Below, piece after piece: positions 9,061 through 20,300 of a stretch of DNA of 64,000 nt. The position numbers were made by a program, and so were the translations under genes. Position 1 is the first letter of the stretch, and each line of letters starts with the position of its first letter. Origin of the DNA: Coccinella septempunctata. Taxonomy: Eukaryota; Arthropoda; Insecta; Coleoptera; Coccinellidae. The DNA is taken from contig NC_058192.1 of the NCBI RefSeq assembly GCF_907165205.1, positions 31,090,001-31,154,000 on the forward strand, read 5' to 3'. Below the pieces are notes generated by a model. It was not told where the DNA came from and did not search any database. It worked only from the letters and a program-made list of their open reading frames with translations.

Positions 9061-9780
9061 TTCTTTTAAAAAACCCCAGTAAAAAAAATCCAGAGGATTT
9101 AAGTCTGGTGAATCATTGAATCGCATCACATCATATCGATGTTCGAGAGTTCTTTAGGCAAAGAAAAAGAAATAAAAAACTCAGTTAGTGAATTAGCATC
9201 TTAATAACATTTTATTGATTTGTTGATTGATTATTTCCAGCAGGAAGTGCAAAATGAAAGTATTTATGGAAAAGGTGAAAAAATCAGTTTTTCATAGAAA
9301 TGTTCCATTTTCGATAAACATTCACATATCTTTTTTCGTGAAGAAGGTTTTCACCTGTATTTTACCATTTCGGAATCCTCACAAAATGGGCAACTTTTCA
9401 ACGTAATATGCAGAAAAGATCTAGTGTCTTTTTTTCATACCACGTCAGATAGAATTCAGCACAAAAAAACACTTCCTTCAGAACATGAATTTCTATTTTT
9501 TTTTCAGAATCCCTGTATAATATTTTGTGGTATTTTTCATTGCATGAATTGAAGTAATTATTCAACAAAATTTACGGAAAAAAACTGATTCGAAAAGTAT
9601 TTAATTGTAGCTTCTGCAAGAGAGAAAGCAGTTTGAGTGAAAAAATTCAACATTTTCATAAAACATCAAATATCTCGAAAACTGTGAGACTTTCATATGA
9701 AAGATTTTTTCACATCAGGTAGAGCATATTCTGATCTACTTTCCGTTTTCGTTTGACGTGGTCTTTACGGGACACCCTAT
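9060..9780 (-). mobile_element. Mariner-like fragment with transposase tail
   Basis: Between 9070 and 9150 the minus strand reads NDSPDLNPLDFFYWGFFKRR, the block around the third catalytic acidic residue of IS630/Tc1/mariner transposases. The rest is noncoding. Possible terminal motifs are AGAATCCCTGTATAA near 9510 and GGGACACCCTATA at 9769-9781, but no convincing partner inverted repeat was found, so the limits are approximate. Confidence 0.5.
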
Positions 9781-11270
9781 ATATTTATGTATATGATTCG
9801 TCAAGTTTGGGGACTTTTTTAGGTGGCTTTTTTTTATATACATTACTATACATTCGTATATATGACCTATTGGACCGGAGAAAACCAGAAAAAAACATTT
9901 ATTCAAGTTTGGGGTCATCCTTATATTCGATTTTTTTTCTGATATTGTGGTATACATATGTGTTATTCCGTGAATGGAGTCAGAAAAACCACAAATAATG
10001 AAAAATCAATCGTTATTAAACACGTTTATTTTCAATATTTGCTTTAATTCTGTTGATTCATTATTTCAGGATCTTCACGGTCCGTTCGCACAAAGTGTTC
10101 AATTCACTTGTGTAATGATATGTGTTCAATTTATTGAAATGGAAATTTCATAATTTTTTTTTGTATCTGAAAACACTCAGGTGTATAATAAACAGACTCT
10201 ATTGAGTCTGATTGTATGGGCTATTGCATATATACAGGTTGAATGTATGTTATGAATTTTCATTGAACTGATTTAAACCAAGAATGATATGGAATAGTAA
10301 TTTCAATTATTACTGAAAAAAAAATAACTGAACATATTTTTTAGAGAATTTTCTAATAGAATCAATGAATCTATGAAAATTATAAAAAGAATCAAAAAGT
10401 TTAGACGCAGAATATTCAAAATATCACATTATATTTCATTTCGCCGAATTACTCAAAATAAAAGATGATAGTTGGTCAGTGGGCGTACTATATCTACTGA
10501 GTAAAGAACAGTAAATCCCGGATAGCATGCTCGCCGGATTACAGCACTTCAACTTATCTATCTACTATGAGTGAAATCTATGGCAGAAATATTGATTGAG
10601 ATCATTTCAATTCGTGAGAATTAGAATATTCGAACCGACAAACTGGTTATTATATGCAGCAAGTTGAATGAATATTTCAGTAGTTCATTGCTGAAAAAGG
10701 TCCATGGTACAAATGCAGCATCTATAAAAATAGATTGAAAGGGAAAGAAACCAACATCTTTAATATCAACACACAATGAGTCGACAATAATCTATTCAAG
10801 TAAGGAAGTTACATCGTTTCTTCAAATTACAATATTGCTCATACTTACAAACTGACCTGTCAAGTATATTGAAAAACATGAATTGAACAATGAAATCACA
10901 GTATCAATATGTCAAATCATAAACACTAATAATAGAAAACTTCTAATAATAATATCAATTTGATGCTGATTGATTAATATTTTTCATCCTTCAGTAGTAA
11001 TAGAAGACTGCAGCAAAACGAAAGCAAAAGAACCGGGTTCTCAATAGAGCTTCCTGCTGCGGTACCTAATAATTTCTAAAAAGTTCCTGTCGAACTTTGT
11101 CCTAACGTTTATACTAGGATTTTCCGGTTAATTATGTACAAAAACGAAAAGAAAATACCTTTTTTTGGTGTAAAGTTTGCTTTTGTGATATAGTATTAAT
11201 ACTTATTCTTCATTTGTTTTATAATTTTTAATAATTCAAAAAGACCGCGCGATGAGAGTGGGGTGTTTAC
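9781..11270. other. No recognisable feature
   Basis: AT-rich sequence without an open frame over about 80 codons that I can defend. A short GC-richer patch with CTAGAGGGCGCTCGAG lies just downstream at 11283-11300. Confidence 0.5.
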
Positions 11271-11348
11271 GTTTACAAGGTGCCGCTAGAGGGCGCTCGA
11301 GTCATAAACAATGATTAGGTGTTGTTTACAAGCCCAGACAAACTTCAA

Positions 11349-11546
11349 ATGTCGTCAAGAAATTGTAAATACGATGCTGATGCATTTTGTTTTATATGTG
11401 GTCAATTTATTATAATTCGTGTCGTGAAATACGAATTAAAGACATCTCACGTTCTCTCTGAACCCTATGAAGCATATTTGGACTTTCCTGTTTGGAATCA
11501 AGACAAGCCATGGGCTCCACATGTTGCTTGTAGTTATTGTAAATGA
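11349..11546 (+). pseudogene. Cysteine-motif protein fragment, probably transposon-associated
   Basis: A 65-residue frame from ATG 11349 reads CKYDADAFCFICGQF near its start and DQDKPWAPHVACSYC at its end. This spaced Cys pair pattern, with the D.DKPWAPH..C..C string, is one I recognise as the amino-terminal zinc-finger-like segment of a repeated uncharacterised insect ORF family usually several hundred residues long; the family's role is not known to me. Here the frame stops directly after the second Cys pair (TGA at 11544), and no continuation was seen in the other frames. A GC-rich CTAGAGGGCGCTCGAG sits 50-65 bp upstream and could belong to the 5' region. Best read as a truncated copy. Confidence 0.45.
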
Positions 11547-11629
11547 TATCGTTGAATCAGTCTCCTAAACACAGAAGCAAACTTTTTCATGCCATATATT
11601 TTTTTTCGTCTAATTAGGATCTAAACTAT

Positions 11630-12240
11630 CGAAATTTATGCTTAGCAGTTAAAGTCAAATTTGGTGTTGACCGTGTTATTCAATAAAATTTACTGCAGCC
11701 AATCGTTCTGAAATACTGTATTTTTACAGGTAACAATATTTTTATTGTTACCATAACAAAAAGTTTTCAAAACATTACGATTCTCATAAGTAGGTATGAA
11801 TATGTTATAATTATGGGAAGATCGAAGGGCCGCCACTGAAGCCCGATATGAATTAATTCATGTTGGACGGAATATATCAAATGAGTCGATAAAATTCGTT
11901 GTAACCTTTTTTTCCATCGTTGAGGCACACTTGGAATATTACTGACCCCAAACTAACCATACCATAACAAAAAGGGTCCAAACACGATTTTCATGAGTAT
12001 AAATAGCTAATGTGAAGATCATGGACCTTAGATATAAATTTTTTATATTCAAATATTTGGAGATAATTCAATAAAACTCATTAAATCCACCCGTTCTATT
12101 GAGATACCTACTCTGAAGATAATATTGTCCTCATGATCATCATACTATATCATAAAGCATAAAGCATCATAAAGGTTCCAAATTTTACGAGGGGCATACG
12201 GGCATACGTATATAACATTAACAACGATATATTTTAACTG
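11630..12240. repeat. Degenerate tandem repeat, about 190-bp period (block A)
   Basis: At least three diverged units share the order TCAATAAAATT, a TCGTTGAGA-type core, CCCAAACTAACCATACCATA, then CATGAGTATAAATA. Units begin near 11675, 11890 and 12060. Related units recur at 14905-15290. Individual units differ by many substitutions and indels, so the array is old. Confidence 0.55.
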
Positions 12241-12852
12241 GCAGAATCATCGAAATATTCCACTTCTCCACCGGTTGGAAAAGTGTTGCTACGTAAAAGA
12301 TCTCAACCGTAATTAGCCACTTTTTTCATTAATTACGTGTTTCAAACGATTGAATATAAATCCAATCCATAGGGTGCGATATCCATCCATCTAAAGCGAT
12401 CAGGAATTTTTGATGATAATTATTGACTCAATAGGTATAACCAGATTGCGGAGAGGATGTAGAATATGTGTGAGAGAAAACTTCTGAAATCAGAATTTCC
12501 GTACTTAACTGAATACAGACAAAGTATGCCGCCCTTTTTATGAACTGACTCCGAACTGAACAAATTTCGGATATACAAGCTCATCAACTCCTGAAAATTC
12601 TGGAATATTCTTCCCCGTTCGCTGGTGTCTATGAAATTAATGAATGAAATATATCCACATAGCAACAGCCGTAGGAATTCCCTGATGACGAAATTCGCTA
12701 ACTTTTACCTATTCAAAATATCCCAATATTGAGTAGGAAATCTTCTATAACAATGATATGAAACTCAAATGAGATTTTGAAACTCAATAGCAAGAAAGGA
12801 ATATTTCGTACTTTTGATATTCCTATAGACGCAAAACTTCGGTGGATATATA

Positions 12853-14235
12853 CAGGGTGATTTCTGACCAATGACCCATTGAAAGGGAACAATAGAGGAC
12901 AATATGAGGAGTCAGAAGTGGACACTCAATCTTATTTTATACCTACTTGTAAAATTTCATTTTTCAGAGGATTAAAAGCAGAAATCAATAAAAAAAAGGA
13001 CCGTACAAGATCATAAACTTTTCACGTTCTAGTAGTAAAACATCCCTCTGTATATGAGTCAAAAAATTTTAATTATCAATATCGTAGACATGAAGAAATG
13101 CTATGGAAATCAATGATAAATCTGAATAGCACAAATTTTCTGTTTACAGTAGAGCCATCTGAAAAACAAAATATCTCGATTTTTTTTACAAATCTCGAAA
13201 TAATCGACTGATTTCAATAATATTTGAAACTATGTTTGAGAAGCAGGTGTTAAAAAATTATTTCGATATTAAAGACTGATTTTGTGCCCTAATTTTGATG
13301 ATCAGATATCAAAAACACCACTCCGTATGATTCACATTTTTATCATCAACATATTCGGAAAAGGAGAAAAAATATTTCTGAAAGAATTATTTCCCATCAT
13401 TCAGAGTATCCAAATCGGTGGATAAGTGGGATAAGTCTTAGAAGAAGGCCAGCACCATCTCCTGATTTTATCCCTTTGGATAATTTTTATAGGGTCATTA
13501 GAAAAAATTAGTCTATCCGAAAAATATCAATACTAGAGCTGAATTATTTCAGAGATTTGATGAAGTATGTGCTGATCTTCGGTATAACCCTCGAATGTTA
13601 CGAAAATCAGTTTTATATGTAAAGAAAAAGCAGCTTACTGATGAAATTTCATAAATAAGTTATCATATTTCCTATGTGTTCGTTAGAAGTTCAATTCAAA
13701 TATGAATTGTTCGTCTATGAATGAATTTTCCGAAACGTGTGTCTAATCAATTAAAAAAAATGTGCTATTTGAATACATTGTTGCCGAATCATTTCTTCTC
13801 GTCTTCACGAATATGTTAGTTTCGAATTCATCATTGATTTCTATAGCATTTTTTTTGTCTCCACGAAACTGACAGAAAAAAATTCTTAGCGTACAGAGTT
13901 ATGTTCTGATACATGGGCGTAAAATGTTTATAATAGAGTACAGTCCTTCTTTAGAGAATTTTGGCAAGAAAATTACAGAAAGTATGCAACTGAAAAGTGA
14001 ATTCTACTGAAAGTACATATGTAACTGCAGAGAATTCACGGTGCATGAATCCACTAGTAATTATCTAGAGAATTTTCGACTGTTGTAAACGGGCTTTAAA
14101 GACAAAAATATTCAAGAGTGATGTTCAGAAAACACCAAGTATCTCAGAAATTGATGTTTGAGTGCCCATTTCTGAATCATGATATGATCCCCTATTACCA
14201 CCTGCCCGATGGGTCATTGGTCAGAAATTACCCTG
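12853..14235 (+). mobile_element. Mariner-like element, 1,383 bp, degraded
   Basis: Both ends are CAGGGTGATTTCTGACCAAT with the inverted partner differing at one base over 20, flanked by TA (12851-12852 and 14236-14237). Inner segments (about 13080-13140 against 13805-13870) also pair as inverted repeats, so the TIRs were long. On the plus strand 13395-13520 reads YPNRW(I) and SPDFIPLDNF, a decayed transposase block around the third catalytic acidic residue. Nothing else of the transposase is legible. Confidence 0.8.
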
Positions 14236-14237
14236 TA

Positions 14238-14900
14238 TACTCAGATACATTGGATCTTTTCGTATTTTATACAGAGAGGTTAAAAAGATTCACCTTCTTT
14301 TCCGAACTTGAGTCTGTCGATCGTACCGGAAGTGCATATCAAATGAAGTTCATTTATAACTGAACCATGAAAAGTGATTGAAAACTTATAAATCGTTCAG
14401 ATTGTTATGAAATAAATTTGGAAATTCAATGACTGGTAATAAAATCTTGTCAAAGGTCTACAACAGAAGGAAAATTTTAGACTCAAGTATATACTATAAA
14501 TGAAACATTTTCGGGTAGAATACAATTCACAAATGAATTTTATTCCTGGACGTAAGACATGAAGTTTATTTTTGAAGAAAAAGAACATTTTTTTACGATG
14601 AGGCCTAATTAATATGTTAGAATAAAAAGAATTTTTTCCGATTATTCGAGATCTTATATGGAAATGATATACCTACGTATATTTTAAAGTTGGGATAACC
14701 GTCAATCCTCAGGAAAGTAGAGAGTGTTTTCATTTGAATCCTAGTCAAATAGATTGAAATATTGTTATAAATGTTTATTCATTTGATGAAGTTACCCAGA
14801 ACGTTAACTTGTTGTACGCCCTTCGGGCTCGTGGGTGAAACTTTTCTCTCGTGTATGAACATTCATTCAACTTACTTGTTGTATAAAAAATTAATATATT
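14238..14900. other. No recognisable feature
   Basis: AT-rich intervening sequence, no supported ORF or repeat. Confidence 0.45.
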
Positions 14901-15290
14901 CGACTAAATATATCGAATTATTCAATGAAATTCATTGAAACCATTCGTTATATCGTTGAGATACACTGAAAATATTAGAGTCCCCAAACTTACCATACCC
15001 TAACAAAAACTTCACGAAAATTCAATATTTTCATTGGTATAAAATATGTAATAAGATCGTCAGGACGTTCGATATCAATTATTTCATATTCAACTACATA
15101 TATCGACATATCCAATAAAATTCCTTGAAGCCACTCGCTTTATCGATGGGATACTGTCAGAGATATTATTGTCTCTACACTCTATGTTTATCATGCCATA
15201 ACATTAAGGTTTCCAAATTTCACGATTCACACACGAATATATGTAAATATATCGAGCTATCCAATAAAATATTATAGATTTTATGATTTG
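14901..15290. repeat. Degenerate tandem repeat, about 190-bp period (block B)
   Basis: Units starting near 14905, 15096 and 15245 share TATCGA-TATCCAATAAAATT, then a TTATCG-TGGGATAC or GTTGAGATACACTG core, then CATGCCATAACATT-type and TTTCACGATTC-type segments. The same unit is recognisable at 11630-12240, 2.7 kb away and separated by the mariner-like insertion. Confidence 0.55.
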
Positions 15291-16262
15291 TAAGAAATTC
15301 GTATTATCAGTTATCAAATTTAAAATACTGTATTTTATGATCAATATATGAGGGCGCTGTAGTTTTTGAATTCTAGTTTTGTATTTGCGTGAATTGTGAA
15401 GTTCGAGAATTTTTCTGGTTATGGTTATGTTTCTATTAGTTTGGGGCTAACAACACTATCGAAGTGCCTGCACTACGATTAGTTTGATCAGTTTTGATAA
15501 AAGAGTTGAGAGTTGAGTTGAGAGAAAACAGGGGGAAAACAAGTTGTAGTCCAATTTTTCTTGATGGAATTCACTAATTAATTAATGCATTGCACCATTC
15601 ACTTCAACGAATTTTGTAGCATATTCACGAAAAAAACTGAGTGACATAAAGAATGAAATATCAATGGAACGCTTTTCAAGATTCTTATGAAGGTTTTGTA
15701 TTCTGTTAAAAGAAGTTAATTACCCAATTGGCAACTAGAAAATTGACATCTCCAAATGAAAAATTACCTGTTATGGCGTTTTCAGAAAAATTCATTTTAA
15801 TGTAATTAGTCGGTTCGACTATTGTGTCCTGGTGTAAGTTGCAAGATGACAGTGATGGACATTTCTCATACATATGGTCCGCAAGAAATACTGCCTGGTG
15901 CCTATTCCTTCACAAAAGAAACGATGAACTTTTTTTAACCCATTCTCATTAGATACCTGTCGTAGAGATTGTAGCCCCCTTCCCAAAACATGATACATTT
16001 GAATTCAAAATAATATTTGCTGTTCATGTCTTTCATCCAATATTTTTTTTTAAATTCGATTGTTATATGGCGTATTGTATAAATAAGCACGTCCAATTAT
16101 ATCTTGTTGTTGAAGTCAACAAGTACGAGAAAATTCTACGATACACCTTTTGCTGTTCCAGTCGTCTGAGTTCAATTTGTGGGAGGTTTCATTTTGAATC
16201 TCGTTCTTTATGTCACCAAATTGATGTCACGTTAGAAAACTTTGGTGAAAGTGAATGAAAAG
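15291..16262. other. No recognisable feature
   Basis: AT-rich sequence. No supported gene or repeat. Confidence 0.45.
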
Positions 16263-16264
16263 TA

Positions 16265-17617
16265 CAGGGTGGGCAAAATTCGATGGTATCGAATGATAGC
16301 TCCGTAACTGTAAGAGCTAGGAAAAAATGGATGGCACGTTTCCGACCTACGGCCAAAACCGCATCCCTCTATCTTTTTTTGTTTTCAAGTTATAAGTGAA
16401 AACTCATTTATCGGCTCTGGTGTCTCTATTTCGTAAAATATCAGTGATATCGTATCGAAAAACAAATGTTACATTCTACAGACACTTTTTCATGTAGAAT
16501 GTAGTGGCGTAGTCAAAGTCAAATCTTTTTTTTTTAAATATGAACCCTATTTTATTTCAATATATTCCAGACCTATTATATTTTCTTCTGATTCAGAATA
16601 TATAACATACGTCGTGTCACTAATTGATCTTCCAATAAAATAAGTCAAAAACTAATTCGGTCAAGTTGGCAGGCCATTTTCATTGATAATATGATAATAA
16701 ACTTTATTCTTCTATGTTGAGATTTTGAAGATCACTTTCATTCCGGATATGCTCGGGAAATGAGGAAATTATGAGATTTTCCATGGCTACATATTTACCA
16801 ATTTACCTATACTAGTACTGGCATAGCCTTATTTGTGAAGGTGTTTGAAAAGGCTGTGGTACTAGTATTTAGATTATCTACTAGTTTAAAAGGTTTCGTA
16901 ACATATTCAATTGAATCCAGGTTCATAAAATTTCCTGAAAGTGATTCATTCCATATATGAAAATTTTTCATCCTTTCAAATATCCGGAATGAAGGTGATC
17001 TCCAAAGTCTTCTCCTATTAGTAATAATAATGAGGTTTATTCTTTGAAATCTACAAAGTTGTTACAATTTTAATATCTGAATAATAAACCTAAACCTAAG
17101 CAAATCCATTAAAGGCAGAGCCTGTGTCATTCAATAACCTGACACAATTTGGAATAAAGTCATATTTTCAATGAAATGACCTGCCAACTCGACCGAAATA
17201 GTTCTTGAGTTTTTTTAGTGAAAGATTAAAGACAGGACTTGTGTTATATATTCTGAATTAGAAAAATGGGACTTGAATATGTAAGAATAACACAGGGTTT
17301 ATATTTAAAAAAATAACAGTTATCACATCACTACATCACTGAAGTGGAGGACTGAAGAAATCTTTGACAACGCCACTGCATTCTACATGAGAAAGTGTCC
17401 GTAAAATGCAACATTTGTTTTTCGATATCACTGAAATAGAGGCACCAGTACAAAGAGCCGAAAAATTATTTTTCACTTATAACCTGAAAACAAGAAAATA
17501 TAGAGGGATGGGGTTTGAGAACTTTCGAAAATTGGGGTCAGAAACGTGCCATCCATTAGCCCTAGCTCTTACGGTTACAGATCTGCCATTCAATCCTATC
17601 GCATTTTGTCCACCCTA
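16265..17617. mobile_element. Fold-back (giant imperfect palindrome) element, about 1.35 kb
   Basis: CAGGGTGGGCAAAATTCGAT at the left end, preceded by TA, is matched by its imperfect inverse at 17596-17617. Pairing continues inward over most of the element: segments 16310-16345 against 17540-17580, 16455-16515 against 17380-17440, 16665-16770 against 16985-17185, and the centre TACTAGTACTGGCATAGCC against 16849-16868. It has no coding capacity. End sequence and TA target place it with the mariner-type elements here as a non-autonomous member. Confidence 0.75.
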
Positions 17618-17792
17618 CAGTGGCTTTTCCTTCAATTGAGATTAAATGAGCAGAAATAATTGCATACCACTTGAGCGATACTAATTAATTGGAAAAGCTT
17701 TAATCCTACCGTTTATATCTTTTATGAAAAAGCTTGTGGGCAGGACCCCAAACTAACCGTTTACACAATTTATGTAAAAGTTTGGGGACAGG

Positions 17793-17971
<179 letters not shown>

Positions 17972-17979
17972 TCACATAG

Positions 17980-18062
17980 TCCATCGGTGGAGTTTTTAAT
18001 AATGGTTATAAACAAATAAATGGTCTACTCCACTATATATTTAAACTATGCACTATGCATTT
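17980..18062 (-). repeat. Penelope pseudo-LTR stub at the 3' end of the minus copy
   Basis: Reverse complement of the plus-copy start: it includes CTCCACCGATGG and the TATAGTGGAGTAGACCATTT segment. This means the minus copy ends by running into the beginning of a tandem neighbour, as expected of Penelope tandem or read-through arrangements. Confidence 0.8.
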
Positions 18063-18438
18063 CGGCAAGGTAACTTGCCATCATCAGGTGCTCTGAAATC
18101 AAACAATTTGTCAAACAAATGAAAAGATCTTAAATTGAACAAATTATAACCTACCGATGCAGTTGTTAAGACGTCAACGATGTAATATGAGAAAATGGAA
18201 TAAAAATAAACAAAATCATCAAGAAAACACACTAATAACGACATCTATGTTTAACAATTAAAATCAAATTAAACATATCCACAATCACATGTTCAACAAA
18301 AAGGGGGAACATGCGAAAACACACACATCAAAGAAAGAAAACACAGATGTCGTTCCGTTCTTCGATATCGTCCAAAATTACAAAAATGAACAGTCCACGA
18401 ACAAACAAAAACAATAAAATAATAAAACTCCGCAAAAA

Positions 18439-20218
18439 TCAGGCACCTCGTATAGAATTGAAAAAAGTTGAACAGTCAAAGTTAATCTGCTCATTGACGC
18501 AGTTATATTCTTGAGACCTCAACGCTCTGTTGATTTCCAAGATCTCCAGAAGATCCAATTGAAGACTCTTCTCACAAACATGCAAAACCTTGACACCAGT
18601 TCTTGGATCGAAAGTGTGGCCTGACTCTAAGATGTGGTTGGCGAACTGTGATGGGGTGTTGACGATATCTTTATCTCTGTTTTTTTCTATATGTTTCAGA
18701 TATTCACCAACCCTTGTTTCTATTCTCCTCCCACTTTGACCTACGTAAGTGACATTGCATTGGGGTTGGGAGCAAAAAAGTTGGTAATCTCCAGACCTTT
18801 GTGTGATGGGTATTTTATCTTTAGTGTTGATTAGATGTTTAGCCAGGGTATTAACCGTCCTGAAGGTAATCAGAGTATTTTCTGTGTGAGCACTAAACAG
18901 TTTTGCGATGCTTACTGATATCTGTCCAAAAAACCTCAAGCTTCTATAGGTCTTCTGTTGAATTCCATCTGTGAGAGACTCATTCAGCTGCCTGTTCATG
19001 TGTCTCCGGTATATTCTCTCAATTGCGCGCTCAGGGTAACCATTTCCTTCTGCAATCTGTCTTATAATTGACAATTGCTTTTGAAAATTGGAGGGACTAA
19101 GAGGGATGTTGAACAATCTATGGAACATGGAATGAAATGAAGAGAATTTTTGACTGTACGGGTGGTTGGATGTGAAAGGTATTACGGAATCAGTAGTTGT
19201 TGGCTTCCGGAAAATATCAAAATTCAAACTGCAATTATCCCTCTCAATAATCAGATCTAAAAAAGGCAAACGGTCATTCACCTCCAGCTCGCACGTAAAT
19301 TTGATGGAGGGGTGAAGACTATTCAACAAGTCGAGGAAACTCATCAGTTGACCATGGGTGCCCCTAAAAATGGCAAAAACATCATCGACATAACGGTACC
19401 ACTTCAAGATGTGCTTAAGGAATAAACTTCTTCTAGACAAGTTTTGTTCAAATTTTGACATGAATGCTTCGGATAAAAACGGTGATATGCTGGAACCCAT
19501 AGACAACCCATTAACTTGACAGTAATATTTATTCTCGAACTGAAAGAAATTCTGTTCAACGACAAGGTCTAATAAAGTACACAAATCTAAAATTACATGA
19601 GTGTGAAGGCCAGATTTTTCAAAGAGTAATTGTAGTACTATCTCCAAACATTCATCTGGAGGAATACTAGGGAAAAGGTTAACGACATCAAAAGAAAAGA
19701 GCATGCAATCCGAAGGAATAGTAAAGTTCACCAACCTAGAAGAAAGCTCTAACGAATTTTTAATCGAAAACGTGCTTTCAAACTTCAAACATGATGGGAG
19801 AAAGGTAGAAAACATGTGAGACAACTTGGAGGCCGGGGAACCTGTGAAGGATACAATAGGTCTGACCGGGCAATTGGGTTTATGGATTTTAGGTAAGCAA
19901 TAAAGGAGTGGGGTTGTGGGGTTCATCGGGAGGATATTTTGTCTACTGGGGTTTAACAAGTGTGAAGCTTCTTGACAGGTTTTTAAAGTCAACTTCATCT
20001 TGGCTATGAATTTGTTGGTCGGGTTATACGGTAATTCGTGAAATTTGTTTTCATTAAGTAGATGGTAGACTTTCTCTCTATAATCCACCCTCGACATCAG
20101 AATAATGCAATTACCTTTATCTGCCTTTGTTATAATGAGTTCATTATCTATTACCTTCTTTTTTAAAGATTTCACCTTCTCAATCATGACATCTCGACCC
20201 CTTCTCGTGGTGGAACAC
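18439..20218 (-). CDS. Penelope-like polyprotein (RT plus GIY-YIG endonuclease), 5'-truncated
   Basis: About 590 residues of uninterrupted Penelope-like polyprotein. In order: a basic N-side segment with KADKGNCIILM; the polymerase with LPKIHKPNCPVRPIVS, FSFDVVNLFPSIPP (first catalytic Asp), GLSMGSSISPFLSE, and the catalytic box YVDDVFAIF near residue 294; the thumb-side LPFLDLIIERD; and a C-terminal GIY-YIG nuclease (CNVTYVGQSGRRIETRVGEY, then FANHILESGHTF). It primes reverse transcription from nicked DNA in this family. The amino-terminal 225 or so residues present in the plus copy are missing. The open frame extends 5' into the neighbouring pseudo-LTR read antisense, giving an ATG at 20253 that is not the ancestral start. 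It differs from the plus copy at roughly a dozen residues, so both are recent. Whether it is expressed is unknown. Confidence 0.85.
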
Positions 20219-20300
20219 TGTGCATAGTTTAAATATATAGTGGAGTAGACCATTTATTTGTTTATAACCATTATTAAAAACTCCACCGATGGACTATTAC
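20219..20300 (+). repeat. Penelope pseudo-LTR at the dimer centre
   Basis: TGCATAGTTTAAATATATAG through CTCCACCGATGG. It begins the plus copy and abuts the truncated minus copy at 20218. The plus-copy ATG (20289) lies within its last bases. Confidence 0.8.

Noticed and set aside
9736..9998. Overlapping frames rich in Tyr, Ile and Phe
   Set aside because: AT-rich low-complexity translation next to a mariner fragment.
12420..12925. Two minus-strand frames of 70-81 codons
   Set aside because: No motif; one overlaps the terminal inverted repeat of the mariner-like element at 12853.
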